Positions 1 to 10,549 of a stretch of DNA of 45,390 nucleotides are shown piece after piece (position 1 is the first letter of the stretch; every line of letters starts with the position of its first letter). The translations under genes were made by a program, and so were the position numbers. The notes beneath the pieces are model-generated. The model searched no databases. It was not told the DNA's origin and worked only from the letters and a program-made list of their open reading frames with translations. The DNA is from Amphimedon queenslandica (lineage: Eukaryota; Porifera; Demospongiae; Haplosclerida; Niphatidae). The stretch covers positions 807,863-853,252 of the forward strand of contig NW_003546247.1 in the NCBI RefSeq assembly GCF_000090795.2. The letters are read 5' to 3'.

Positions 1-25
1 ATCATTATTATTATTATTATTAAAC
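1..25. repeat. ATT microsatellite
   Basis: A short run of ATT units opens the window. A similar short run lies at about 165-181. Both are in AT-rich non-coding DNA. Confidence 0.85.
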
Positions 26-289
26 AAGAGCAACAACAGCAGGGAAGTGAACAAAACAAAACAAAGGAAACACTGGACAAGCAAAGAAAAAAGAAATTAA
101 TAATAAAATAAAATCAAATGAAAATATAGTTCTAATTAAGTAGTTAATTTAAAACACTGGGTTTATTATTATTATTATTATTTGATAGTAAGACACAACT
201 TGCGTAAGCAAGGTGCAATAAAATTGATATATCAGCTTACAACAAGTAAGCAAAGATACATTAAAATACGAAGTTTAAGTAAGAGTTTG

Positions 290-700
290 TCTTATGATGT
301 TAGCAGTTCCTAACAATGCTGTCTTCTGGATGTGCTCAATCCTTACAGATATGCCTAACCTCTTGAACCATTCCTTGATGTTACGCGACACAGCTCCTAA
401 TGCTCCAACTATTACTGGTATAACCTCGACTTTCTTCATTTTTCATAAAGTTGCCATTTTATACTTTATGTTCTGATATTTACTAATTTTCTCCTCCTCC
501 TTTTTAACTCTAGAATCTCCTGGTATAGCTATGTCAATTATGGCACATTGTAGCTTCTTTTTATCAATAACAATTATGTCAGGCTTCCTATGTTCAATAT
601 ATCGATCACATTGGACCATGAAATCCCATAATATCTTTACATCATTACCTTCTATCACTCCCTCTGGCTTATGCTCATACCACCTATTAACTCTCTTCAA
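290..700 (-). pseudogene. LINE (non-LTR) reverse-transcriptase C-terminal tail, frameshifted
   Basis: Read on the minus strand, 700-443 encodes a stretch with KILWDF, RPDIIVIDKK and AIIDIAIPGDSRV, which I recognise as the conserved region that follows the reverse transcriptase in many invertebrate non-LTR retrotransposons. A stop at 443 is followed in another frame by KVEVIPVIVGALGAVS and a short tail reaching about 294, so one frameshift near 440 separates two halves of the same domain. No catalytic reverse-transcriptase motif lies in the window, so this is only the 3' end of an element. The plus-strand reading of the same bases is a shadow. Family subtype is not determined. Confidence 0.8.
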
Positions 701-894
701 ATTGTATTATTATTATTATTATTATTACTATTATTATTATTATTGTTATTATTTTTATGACCACAGTGGTCACAATTTAATTTGCAAATGTGATTTAATT
801 GTGAACATAGTGGACATTTTTTTGTAAGGGGCCCAGGGTTATCTTCTCCCAATAGTAACAAATAAAAAGTAACAAACAAAATCAAAGAATGCAT
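697..894 (-). pseudogene. Cys-rich zinc-ribbon-like fragment fused to poly-Asn repeat
   Basis: The minus-strand frame carries two CxxC pairs (CPLCSQLNHICKLNCDHCG), spaced as in a small zinc ribbon, and then runs into a poly-Asn stretch produced by the ATT microsatellite at 705-755. It directly abuts the LINE tail at 443-700 in the same orientation. It may be an upstream piece of the same element or a separate fragment brought next to it. The first residues are hydrophobic and need not be a real start. The product and the start codon are unproven. Confidence 0.4.
705..755. repeat. ATT microsatellite (about 50 bp)
   Basis: Near-perfect ATT units with a few interruptions (ACT, GTT). On the minus strand they read as poly-Asn inside the Cys-rich fragment. 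Confidence 0.9.
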
Positions 895-899
895 ACAAT

Positions 900-1255
900 A
901 TCAAAGGACACTGTAATGTACGCTTTTGCCAACTACATAAGCTTTAGTAGTACGACTGATATGGATAGAGCCCACAAAGCTACCTATAGCAGCTCTGTAT
1001 TGCTCAATACTTATCATGGCAAATAAAATTGATGACTCACAGTTTGTTTCCCGCTGAATAAGAATAAGTATATTGAAAAGGAATCAAATAATTTAGGAAC
1101 AACAATATACAGGTTTAACAAGAGTAACAAATGTAGCTTATACTAAGGGGAGTAAGGAAATATTATAGAATATAGCATACTAGCACTAACTCACTAGAGC
1201 CAGACCTCGAGCAAGACAAAGACAACTTATAATTGACAAAAGTATAACCACAAGA
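900..1255. other. No recognisable feature
   Basis: AT-rich DNA with no long open frame, no TIR pair and no RNA gene that I can see. Confidence 0.6.
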
Positions 1256-2260
1256 GGCAATATGAAAGGTGTGGCTCGACTAAGCCATGCACCACCTTAG
1301 GCTCTATATCTCGTACATTCCATGGGTCTCAATCATGTCATTCATGTACAAAATGAAGAATTTAATACAAGTTTGAAACAATGAAATTAAATTTTAAAAA
1401 CTATAACTTGATGTATGTAGTCTATGCATCACTTTCTTTATTATAAGAGAGTTGCCTGTAGCTCAGACCACATTTAACATTAAAATCATTGTTGGTTTTT
1501 GCTGACTAGTATAAGACAAATATAGATGTAAAAATTTACCGAGTTTGTCAGTGTTCACAATGGGACTTTTTAAGGCAGAATCAAAGAGCGAGAGGGTTTG
1601 ATAACAGGGCAGAAGATTGCTGCATAGTAAAGAAACAAAATAGTAATGCAAAAATAATGCTCTAACAAAAGCAATGCTGGGCAGTTATTTTCAAGGTTAT
1701 TCTTGAAAAATCAAGCAGGGAATCCATAAGGATGCAATGGAAGGTGTGGCTCAAAATATGCACCACCTACATAAGTTGCTAATAAAACTTGTTTTCTACG
1801 CTAATTTGCGCAGTTTATGACAAAATAGTTACACTCTATTTCTTATATACAACCTTGTTAGTAGCATCATAAGTTAACAGTCCTAGAAAGTTTCTTTCTG
1901 TAGAACAGTGCTATGTGTAAACTGTCGGGGAAAGTGATGTTGGAGCTACCATATATCAGGAATAAAATTTTAAAACAAATTGCCTACATTTTAATTGAAA
2001 TAAAACTTCCAATCTATTGTTTTATGTGTTCTAATGCATTATTACCTTCGTCATGAGAGAGCTGCTTATAAATCAGACAACATTTATCAACAATGCTGGC
2101 TCATGCTCCCTCTGAGAAGCAGGACACAGAAGTAAAATGAAGAAAAAAGACTTTCAAAAATGGTTTTAGTTGACAGTGGGACCCTTCAGGACCTGAGCAA
2201 AGAGCAGCAAGGATTTTAAAACAGAGAAGATGCCATCTTGCAAACACACACACACACACT
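1256..2260. repeat. Diverged direct duplication, units about 1256-1650 and 1732-2260
   Basis: Several landmarks recur in the same order. AAGGTGTGGCT followed by TGCACCACCT is at 1265 and 1741. A GAGAG(T/A)GCTG-like block followed by AGAC(C/A)ACATTTA is at 1446 and 2054. A GGGAC...AG...CAAAGAG block is at 1563 and 2176. Spacing grows from about 476 to about 613 bases, so the second unit has gained sequence. The second unit overlaps the decayed 3' end of the BEL/Pao coding region, so the repeat could be part of that element's 3' end. I cannot prove LTR status. Confidence 0.45.
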
Positions 2261-2687
2261 GACAGGACGATCACAGTACCCTCACCTATGCGCCAACAGT
2301 GTGAGTGAAGGCAATGATACGAGCCATAGGCCACACAGTAGAAACTATGCCGCCTTTTTTCAATAGAACTTTGTCCCCAACCTCTAAATTCCTTGTTTCT
2401 CCATATCACTGATTGTATTGGTTTAGTGATGTGAAACCCTAAACCCTAACTTATCTGACCATCGATTCCAGAAGTAAAGTACTAAATTTTGACAGAGATC
2501 CCAAGATATAAGTAGTGAGTCGGAATAATACGAGAAACAGGGTCAGGTAATGAGCATAGTGGTTGTCTAATAAGGAAATGTCCTGGAGTATTTCAATACT
2601 GTCATCATCAGGTGAGCCAGTGTCTAATAAGTGGATGACTAAAAGACATGCCTCTACTTGCGTCAGTACTGTGGTCAATTTCTCAAA
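2240..2687 (-). pseudogene. BEL/Pao retrotransposon: integrase C-terminal part (distal piece)
   Basis: On the minus strand this shows, in order and in shifting frames, a DDDSIEIL block, a PGHFLIRQPL block followed by SLPDP, an aromatic block around FWNRWSD, and a VGDKVLLK...WPMARI block. This order is characteristic of the end of the BEL/Pao integrase and the domain that follows it. At least two frameshifts and several stops make it non-functional. At 2688 it meets the left target duplication of the MULE, and the matching upstream half lies at 6029-7520. An AC dinucleotide run near 2247 lies inside its decayed end. Confidence 0.75.
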
Positions 2688-2697
2688 GAATAGTTTA
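2688..2697. repeat. Left target-site duplication of the MULE
   Basis: GAATAGTTTA here is repeated exactly at 6019-6028, directly outside the other terminal repeat. A 10-bp duplication fits the 8-11 bp usual for Mutator-like elements. Confidence 0.88.
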
Positions 2698-2805
2698 CGC
2701 AGTGACTATTTTTACGGTCCCGTAAACGTGCTTGTATGTCAATTTTTACAGCAACGTACAAAACCACACCTAACCACACCTTGACAAGCAAAACCACGCC
2801 CATCA

Positions 2806-4680
2806 ATGGTAGCAATGGCTGATCACTTACCATGTGTAAGTGTTGGCTCAGAATTTTCGTCTTTTGAGGAGCTAAGCAGAGCTATTAAGTTATGGGAAGA
2901 GGAATGTGTCATTTTATACACCAGAAACTCTAGAACAGTGGCAACTTATCAGAAGAGGGCTCCAAAGCGTCACATGAACGACGATTTGATATACTCAGAA
3001 CTGGATTATGCTTGTGTTTACGGAGGCCGAGAATATAATTCATAAAGTAAAGGCAATAGAAAGCGCTAGAGGTAATTTGCACTAATTACTATGAGTTACT
3101 ACAGTACATTTTGAAATACTGTCCTTTTCAAATAAAACTCAGACTCTCTCCTGATGGGAACAAGCTAGTCATACAAGACATTTTTGGGCAACATAATCAT
3201 AGCTTGTCAAGCGTAAGTTGTTGTGATTAATAATGTTTATTTTTCTGACATTAGGACGTATTCAGGCACATGCCAAAGCAAAGACGTTTGGATAAGGACA
3301 CTATGGAGAGTACAAGTCATGTCTTAAGTTTCAAGGCGAATAAGAAAATGGTGCAAAATCATGTAATAAGCAGCACTGGAAAGGCAGTCACAATGAAAGA
3401 TGTGCACAATTTAGCTGCAAAGTCTAAGACTAACAAGCATGACTATAAAGAACTAGTTTCTGAGATGAATAAAATACAAGGTATTGTATATACATTTATG
3501 CTGATGAAGTTATTTCAGTTTTCATGCATAATCCATATAACATATATGCAATGTATTGTTTTACATGTAATTTAGCGTTACTATTTTATTCATATCTAGT
3601 GTTTAATTCATATTTAGGTGCTAAAGTCACTGTATTTGTAGATGAAGAAAATACTCTACAGGCTTTATATTGTCAAACAAAGGAAATGATCGTTGTTTTT
3701 CAGCCATATCCTGAGCTATTATTTATTGATACCACATACAAGTTGAATGATCTATACATGCCACTAAGTGTTCTGCTATGCATTGATGGTAATGGTGAAA
3801 GTGAAATTGTATGCTTGTGGCTGGTCCAACATGAAGATAAGGTGACTCTTACCAAATTATTATTATTAAAGTTCAAGAAGCACAATAAAAATTGGTCAGA
3901 TATAAGAGTGCATTATGTCAGATAAGGACATGGCGGAAAGAGATGTTTTGAAAGAAGAAATTCCATCAGCCCCGCTTCTAATTTGTCTATTTCACACTCT
4001 ACGTATCATGAAAAGAGAATTATCATGTGACAAGCTAGGAATATCTCGCTGAAAAAACAATGTGCCTAGAATTATTGTCAAGAATGGCATATTTTCAAAA
4101 TAGAAGAAGCATACACAACACTATATAATGAATTAAAGCAGTGTGCCCCTCCATCAGTAGTTGAGTATTTTGAAAAAAACTGGCACTGTATACATGAGCA
4201 ATGGGTCGATGGACTGAAAATCTAACTGTACCTTCATGAATCGTACCAATAACAGAGTGGAATCTATTAATCAGAAATTGAAGATGATCATCACTAAATA
4301 CTCAGGAATGACAGATTTCTTCCATTATTTTATGAAGTGTTTGGTATCACTTAATATGGAACAAGATCATAGAGCTATTCAACTTATATCAAAAAGACGA
4401 ATTAGTGAGTATGAGGAAGGTTCAGTCTTTGATTGCTATTAGGGCTTCTAACACCATATGCTTTTGGCTTTCTTAAACCACAACTTTAGTCTGTTCAGGA
4501 AGTCAAAATTTCTGAGGATAAAGATGACAATAGCTGTGGAATTACTACTGATAATAGTATTATAATTGCAAGCGTTAACTGTTGTTTATGTGGTTTTTTG
4601 TATCTATAAAGTTACCTTGCCGACACAAACTTGCTGTACGCCAACACAAAGGATTACCTTAGCTTGATGAATCATTATGC
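2806..4680 (+). pseudogene. MULE transposase, ZSWIM1/3-like, several exons, broken
   Basis: The start at 2806 opens a segment with SFEELSRAIKLWEEE and then a CVYGG cysteine. A later block with CPFQIKLRLSPDG and QHNHS completes a FAR1-type CxnCxnHNH finger. After an intron ending TTAG near 3254 comes a linker exon (to about 3480, donor GTATTG). After a second intron ending TTTAG near 3618 comes the core: LFIDTTYK (first acidic residue), DGNGESEIV, SDKDMAER (second acidic residue), LLICLFHTLR, then WHCIHEQW (candidate Glu) and MNRTNNRVES. Near 4575-4640 CCLCG and LPCRHKLAV form a SWIM-like CxC...CxH. In-frame stops (for example near 3043, 4050, 4440 and 4605) and frameshifts show decay. The closest animal relatives I recognise are ZSWIM1 and ZSWIM3. 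Confidence 0.85.
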
Positions 4681-4819
4681 TGTCAACGTTGAAAGTTGTC
4701 TTACTTTATTCAAAACCATCGTGTGTATCAGTGTAATAATACTGAAACTGATACTGAACAAGATATGGCTGTTGATGATACTGCTCATGTGACACCTGTT
4801 ACCCAAACAACTATGGAAC

Positions 4820-5570
4820 AATAGGCCTCAGTTCTTACTGAGCATCAGAAATATAGAAAAGTATTCACTGTAGCTCAAGATATAGCTCAGAATCTTGCAA
4901 CAAAGGGTACGAATGAATTTGAGAAAGGGATGACAGATTTGATGTTTCTGCATGAAATGTGGAGCAAAGGAAAAAGAGTTAGGATTATGGAAATGGAGAC
5001 AGAAACAGGTTCTATCAGAGACATGTGCATATAATTAGTTTATCATTTATTTTTTAGGTGATGCTGATACTTGGATTAGGGATGTTTCTGGAGAAGATAT
5101 TGAGAATCAACCCTTGCAGGATGAGAGCAATGCATGTTGTCAGACTTTGGATTCACAGGATGGTTTGTTTTAGGCATTACAATCATACATTAATTAAGGT
5201 ATTTTATATAGCTGGTTGTAGTGGAAGTATTGCATTGGTCAAAATGCCTCCCAGGATGAAGAAAGGAAGACCTAAAGGTTCTGGTCAAACTGTGATCGGT
5301 CTTCCAAAAAAGTCAAGTGGAAGAGTAATTGCTTTTTCAAAGAAATCATCTGAGAAAGTTAAAAGTAATGCAATTAATTCATACCATTATATGCATTAAT
5401 TTCTATTTTTATAAATTAAATTATGCAGTAATGCTGTCATGGTTTGTTGATGAAGATACTGCTCAAAATGCTTTTCGTAATGGTATTCTTATTAAAGAAA
5501 ATAAAGTAGAAGTCCAACCTGAGAAAGTACCCATGAAATGTTTGGATGATAGTGTATGAATTAGCTTAAT
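4820..5570 (+). pseudogene. MULE gene, C-terminal linker with GRPKGSGQT motif
   Basis: Frames here give an alpha-helical stretch (KVFTVAQDIAQNLA, FEKGMTDLMFLHEMW), then after intron-like DNA a basic block KKGRPKGSGQTVIGLPKK at about 5257-5310, then a block around AFRNGILIKENKVEVQPEKV. The RPKG...T.IGLP signature is known from proteins of the same ZSWIM/MULE type. Stops separate the pieces. It links the transposase core to the PHD finger downstream and most likely belongs to the same gene. Confidence 0.6.
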
Positions 5571-5599
5571 AAGGAAGTACTTCACTTTTGATGGATGGA

Positions 5600-5785
5600 A
5601 GCAGGTAGAACTGATCATGGGTATCCTAAAAGAAAAAATATGCTGGATATGTCCAACGTGCATGCAACCGATTGAAAGTGTTAGTATAGTCTGTGAAGGA
5701 TGATTGGACTGGTTTCACCTCCACTGTCTTGGGCTGAAAAACCCACCCAAAAGAAGTGTTGGTTTTGTAGGTCTTGTTACAATTA
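5600..5785 (+). pseudogene. PHD-type zinc finger at the MULE C-terminus
   Basis: The frame reads WICPTCMQPI, then VCEG, then WFHLHCLGLKNP, and after a one-base shift CWFCRSCYN and a stop. The order C-x2-C ... C ... W.H..C ... W-x-C-x2-C is a PHD finger, the kind of domain that reads histone tails. One expected Cys of the second pair is a stop codon in this copy. It sits just upstream of the right TIR, at the end of the transposase gene. Confidence 0.7.
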
Positions 5786-6018
5786 AACTAACTTTTCACT
5801 GACCAATAACATACTTTTCATCATGATTCAACGTTTTTATTGTTAAAAAGATTCATTAAACATCTTTGCATTCTATTATTAATTAATTTTATTATAATAC
5901 ATTGCAGTTCCTTAGGGGTGTGGTCCACCACTATAAGGTGTGGAACAAGGTGTGGTATAGGTGTGCCGTAAAAACAGCCATACCAGCGCGATTATGGGAC
6001 CGTAAGAATAGTCACTAC

Positions 6019-6028
6019 GAATAGTTTA
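6019..6028. repeat. Right target-site duplication of the MULE
   Basis: Exact copy of the 10 bases at 2688-2697. Confidence 0.88.
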
Positions 6029-7520
6029 ACATCTATTACTTGTTTGAGATGTGCCATAGTACTTTTGCTGCTGCTTCCCAGAGTCTGCCAAAAATAGGAC
6101 CATGCTCAGGAATACATCTCCATTCAATGTTGAGATGAGCAGAAGTCTGACATTATTCCATTACTCTGTTGCTCCTTGAGAAATTCATGTAGCTCTTTGA
6201 TCTCACGATTGGCTCCTACAAAGTTACTGACATTGTCACTCCAAATGAGAGTGGGATATCTTCGTCTTGCAATAAAACACCTCAAAATAGCGATGAATGT
6301 TTCACTAGTGAGATCAGAGACAGGTTTAAAGTGAACAGCTTTTACTTAGAGAGAGACAAATACACGCATGTATGCTTTAATGATGGTAGGCTTACGTACC
6401 ATGCCATACTTAATCTTGACTGGGTCAGCATAATATACTTGTTCATTTTGGAAAAAAGATCCAGGAGTGACACGTTCGAGAGGTAGTTAACCCATCAATT
6501 GGCTCTGAGGTTTACCAGACTGATGACAACACGTGGCACATTGTCTGATTATAAAACGAGTAATCCTACGGAAATGAATGACATTTAGCTAATTAGATAA
6601 AGTTGTACACAATAGTATCAGTCCAGCATGTACCATTCCAATATATTCTGAATGAAGGATGAGTTTACTAATGGATGCTTACCATGTATGATGAGTGGGT
6701 GCATCTTTTGATAAGATATGTCTGCTTTACTTTCTCAACCTCCTACATGTAGTAATCCTTGAGAGTCTATGAATGGGTGAAGAGTGAGAAGAGAGCTCTT
6801 ACTACCGATACCAGATTAGCCATCAATTCAATTATGTCAGATGAGAAATGATCCTCCTGAATTACTCACATTCAATATCATTTAGCAGAGATTAACTCTT
6901 TAATGACCATAATTAAGGTGGGTGTAGTTGCTGCTAGTACCAATTTAATTCAGTAACTCAGCTTTGATAGTTTGTTTCACAAGTATCAAACACAGTTAAT
7001 AAGTAATACAGATACCTACACCAGAAACAATAAAAGCGTTCCTATGGCTTAGCATCTTTACAGGCCAATTTACATGTCAAACACAATTCATCTATGACAC
7101 ATAAATGCGTCAATGGTCCTTAAAGGGTGAACTCATTAACTGTGAGAGTAGGGGAGTTGTTTCTATTTCCACCACAGCCATTTTCAAATTGTAAGATCCA
7201 AGCAGTAATGCAATGCAGATGTGTAGATGATGTAAAATGATTTAGTGGAATGACTGGCTTTTTTGATTAGGTAAGGTCATAGTACATAACTCCCTCTCTT
7301 CCTCTTCCATAGTCTCTACTGGCACTGTCCCTTGCGGGCAATTACTGGTATTTATTTTTAACCAGGGTTGTCCTTCCCACCAGAGTGTGGTCCAGTAGCT
7401 CCGATGGAAGAAGACACATGATTGCCAAAATAATTTTGTAATCTTCTGGGACTATCAGAGAGCCAGTTCAGAATGATAGGCGATGCAAAATATTTGACAT
7501 TAGGACTTGTAATATTTCCT
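6029..7520 (-). pseudogene. BEL/Pao retrotransposon: RNase H region and integrase (proximal piece)
   Basis: Read on the minus strand from 7520: ILNWLSDSPRRLQ and FGNHVSS, then LWWEGQPWL (near 7370), then TAWILQFENGC and LTVNEF (near 7150), all in the order seen in BEL/Pao polyproteins just before the integrase. From about 6545 come a CATCC zinc-binding remnant, VFVSL, KAVHFKPVSDLTSE, FIARRRYPTLIWSDN (catalytic Asp) and FVGANREIKEL. The block that should carry the catalytic Glu is altered. Many stops are present. The frame runs into the MULE target duplication at 6028 and resumes at 2697 on the other side, so the integrase was cut by that insertion. Confidence 0.82.
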
Positions 7521-7529
7521 TTACATAAT

Positions 7530-8270
7530 TCAGAAGATGTGATAGCAGATGAACATCACAGAGTTTAAGTCGGAGAATTGGATTAGTGACACCTTTGTCT
7601 TCTATTGCCTGTGTATAGCCTACTAATAATAGTAAGTATGAATGATTAAGGTAGCATATTGAGAAAGGGGTACATACAAATTTTATGTTCAGCTTTTGTC
7701 AACGTCTGCCTCCTTTGCTGCCTCCAATGCCAGATTTGTACTTCCTTTTTCTGGTAATGGTAGTTCTAGTGCAGTTGTTGTTGGTTAAACTTAGAGAATA
7801 TAATTTTGGAGAAAAAGTTTAATGCGCTCCACCCTGTCTCTCATTATTATTAGCCTTCTGTGTGTTGCTAAAGCAAGAATGAAGGGACTCAGCTCCTTGT
7901 TTTGCCATAATTCTGCATCCGTGAAAAAAGACAAGCAAACAAATGATTGAAGCATCTTGATTTCTCTAATGCACACTATCATGATCAATTGATGATTTAC
8001 CTGAGCATTGTTTTGTTAATCCAGAGCCACACAAAGAATAACATGTTTTGTGGGTGCACTTTCTCCAACTGTACATTTCAACTGAAATAGAAATTTGGCA
8101 TTTTTGTGGACTAAATTATGTTTTATTGACAATGGAAACACTATAGGTACTACTTCTGTTTGATATGATTTAGATTTGACATTGATTTACATCACTCATA
8201 AAAAGTTTATTTATACAAAATTTTTTAATAATTAATGAAATTCATTGGTTTGGAAGCCATATACAATGTT
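7530..8270. other. Unassigned DNA between BEL/Pao remnant and RAG1-N-like fragment
   Basis: A minus-strand frame at 7988-7791 (65 codons) has no family I recognise. A nearby minus frame has four closely spaced Cys (KCTHKTCYSLCGSGLTKQC, about 8070-8010). It may be upstream BEL/Pao sequence or a further exon of the RAG1-N-like gene, but nothing decides this. Confidence 0.4.
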
Positions 8271-8281
8271 TTGAAACCACA

Positions 8282-8766
8282 GTGTTACAAATGCGCAGTG
8301 TTACAAATGACAGGCTGCGTTACAGCACATTGGTAACCACAGGCGGTGCCTTTGATACGCCCACTCACTATTATACAATGTCAGTTTATGTGTCAAATGC
8401 AATGTTGAGATTGATGACAGTGCCTGATTTTTCAAACAAGGCAAATATGGCACTATTCTACACAGGACTGGGCTTGGCTAGGTTGACAATTTTGAAGGAA
8501 TGTATACCCTTATCACCACCTATCTTTTGTCCAATACTCACCAGAAGGGATCATATCCATGCCAGGTTAGCTTGCCTAGACTCTAAGTTTTATAATTTTT
8601 ATATTAAATCCTTATTTTTACCTATTTTCTTCCCCCTGTACATGGATTAGAAGTACTTTAAAGTCCCCAACATAGCCCAGTTGTGATGGTCTCAGCTTAT
8701 GATATCCTTTTTTCAGCTAAAAACTTAACTGTATGGCTTCCACACATATATCCATTGCTTCTACTC
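8282..8766 (-). pseudogene. RAG1-N-like gene, downstream piece cut off by the IS630-like element
   Basis: The minus strand from 8766 shows LKKGYHKLRPSQLGYVGDF, then around 8530-8370 a block with GGDKGIHSFK, NSAIFALFEKSG and NLNIAFDT. I recall a GGDKG..SFK block and a later NL..AL block in large invertebrate proteins that begin with a RAG1-like zinc region, so this is probably the continuation of the gene starting at 12649. A stop lies near 8725. The plus-strand open frame over the same bases (8282-8650) is an antisense shadow. It ends at the TA left of the IS630-like element; the first ~16 codons after the junction are open with the frame from 11210. Confidence 0.6.
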
Positions 8767-9169
8767 TACTGCTGTTTGCGCAGACTTTGCAAATAGTGGT
8801 TGCACAGCAAAGTTCAAAGCACTTGTAATACCCACCCCTGGGCTGGTTCAATTTATAAAATAATACTAAGAATGGCTTACAAGTTATAATAATAAAAAAT
8901 AAAAATGGCTTCTATCTTCTATGAGGGAAAGTTTACCAGGAAGACTTAATGTGGACGATGGTGTATCAAAAGGAAATATTGAAATTTCCTTTTACTAAGA
9001 TAACTAAGAATATGAATTCGCACCTTTGGACTGCATGGCAAACAGTTGAATAGTTTTGAAGATATGGTAATGTAGAGGCTGAGAAAAACACAGCTGGTCA
9101 TGATAAATTATCATACAATGATAAGTTTCTTACTATGGAATTCCTCTCTCAGAAACAAGCAGCTTGATA

Positions 9170-9810
9170 GAAACCTGCGATTACCTTAGGGACAAAACTG
9201 GAACTAAAGTAACGGAGTCATGCATTTGCCAATTCCTAGAACAAAACAACATCACTTGCAAAACATAAAGTAGTGTGGCTTTGCAGAGAGAAGATACTTT
9301 GTTTCAACAGCATTTGGCAGACTGTGCAATATATCAGCCTGAAACGTTGATGTTTATTGATGAAACTGGCATTTGCAAAAGAAGTGCCAAAAGAAAATTT
9401 GGATATGCTATTAAGGGATCTCGTGCACAGTATCGTAGAATTCAATGTAGAAGTACAAGAGTATCACCAATTGCTGCAATGAGTATTCATGGATTACTTC
9501 ATTGAATGCATGTTACCTAAGTTGCTACCATTCAATGGCCACAATCACAATATTGTTGTAATATTAGATAATGCCTCTATACATCATACTATTGATGTTG
9601 TCAATTTGATACATAGTGTTGGAGCACTGGTGCACTTCATTCCACCTTATTCTCCTCAGATGAACCCAGTTGAAGAATTATTCTCACAAGTCAAGTACCA
9701 GCTAATGAACAGTTCATTTTGCCATCAGATCAGAATCTAATTGAGGAGTATATTTACACTGCATTCTCTGTAGTATCACCTGAACAATGTTATTCATAGT
9801 GTGAACATGG
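9170..9810 (+). pseudogene. IS630/Tc1-like transposase (DDE_3 type), broken
   Basis: The frame starts in a helix-turn-helix remnant (TGTKVTESCICQFLEQNNIT) with a stop near 9267. From 9275 it reads VALQREDTLFQQ and then LMFIDETGICKRSAKRKFGYA, the first catalytic Asp and its usual Trp/Gly-rich partner. Near 9490 a deletion and frameshift remove the segment before DYFIECMLPKLLPFNGHN. Then VVILDNASIHH carries the second Asp and YSPQMNPVEELFSQVK the Glu. The end (AFSVVSPEQCY...CEHGGY) matches the usual C-terminus of IS630-like transposases in animals. All three acidic residues remain, but the frame is not continuous. Confidence 0.88.
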
Positions 9811-9929
9811 TGGTTACATTTAAATTAATCATTAATACAAATGCATAGAGTCTGATACATGCAATTCAGTAATGTGTTTGCTCATGTGTATTCTGTCTTG
9901 TAATGTATTGTAGGTTATTATGGAATGAA

Positions 9930-10549
9930 GTAACATTCCTTTAGTTATTGTTCTATTTTCTAATACTTTGTAACATAATTTCCTTTTGTTCTTTAAACTC
10001 CTCATCAGACAATGTAGCAGTTTCACGAAGAGCTTGAAAATCTTTAAGTTAAGAGATATACATTCCACAGAGCTTTGCTTTACTATGAGGGGAAATTCCC
10101 ATGACAAAACCTGAATCTTCATCATGCCTCTTCTCACGTGTTGATGTATTGCTTGAGTCATGCAGTGCTTTGGCAAATGCAGTTGCCACACCAGTCAACG
10201 CTTCAGTAATGTTTTCTCTCCTTGATGGTTGTTTATTGATAGCTCCAGCTATTATCGGAATATCTGGTGGCTCTAATATGCTTTCATGCTGACCATTATC
10301 ATTTTAGCCGAAGCTACATTGTTGATCATTATACTTTTCCCCATGCTCCTTTTGTATCTCCACTGCTTTCCTTTTGATGTTGTCTTCATGATCAGAGAAG
10401 CTTGAAGTCCACTTACATTGGTTGCGATTTGACAATGTTGGTATCTTGCTTTTGTGTAGTTCACAGAAGAGTGATATAATATTCATTCTTATGTTGCTTA
10501 TACAATGCAACAAGATCTTCCGAACCAGCGATTCGTCTCCTTCTGGCAC
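9930..10549 (-). pseudogene. Accessory gene of the IS630-like element, 3' exons with SHOCT-like C-terminus
   Basis: This continues the gene from 10760 in another frame. It has a basic, charged segment (SFSDHEDNIKRKAVEIQKEHGEKY), then GQHESILEPPDIP after a stop at about 10306, then an Ala-rich stretch (EALTGVATAFAKALHD), and finally SPHSKAKLCGMYIS, a stop, and LKDFQALRETATLSDEEFKEQKE. The last block has the logic of a SHOCT domain (two short helices with a Leu-rich and a ..LSDEEFKEQK motif). I recall a family in sponges and cnidarians with the same order: HESPPD-like block followed by this C-terminus. Two stops and one frameshift mean this copy is dead. Confidence 0.6.

Larger units (their letters stand above)
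2699..6018 (+). mobile_element. Mutator-like (MULE) DNA transposon, TIR to TIR
   Basis: The outer 30 bases at each end are inverted repeats matching at 26 positions (shared core GTGACTATT.TTACGGTCCC). Both inner flanks are rich in CCACACC motifs. The element is bounded by exact 10-bp direct repeats (2688-2697 and 6019-6028). It carries one plus-strand gene with FAR1/ZSWIM-like zinc finger, MULE-type transposase core, SWIM finger and a PHD finger. Length is about 3.3 kb. It sits inside the BEL/Pao integrase, which continues on both sides, so it is younger than that element. Stops in the transposase make this copy non-autonomous today. Confidence 0.88.

Noticed and set aside
294..476. 60-codon plus-strand open frame
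   Set aside because: It is antisense to the LINE tail (VIPVIVGALGAVS on the minus strand).
2101..2409. 102-codon minus-strand frame
   Set aside because: Motifs of the BEL/Pao integrase end appear in the neighbouring frame of the same bases; this frame includes an AC dinucleotide run and no motif.
8282..8650. 122-codon plus-strand open frame
   Set aside because: It is antisense to the RAG1-N-like piece, which has recognisable motifs; the plus reading has none.
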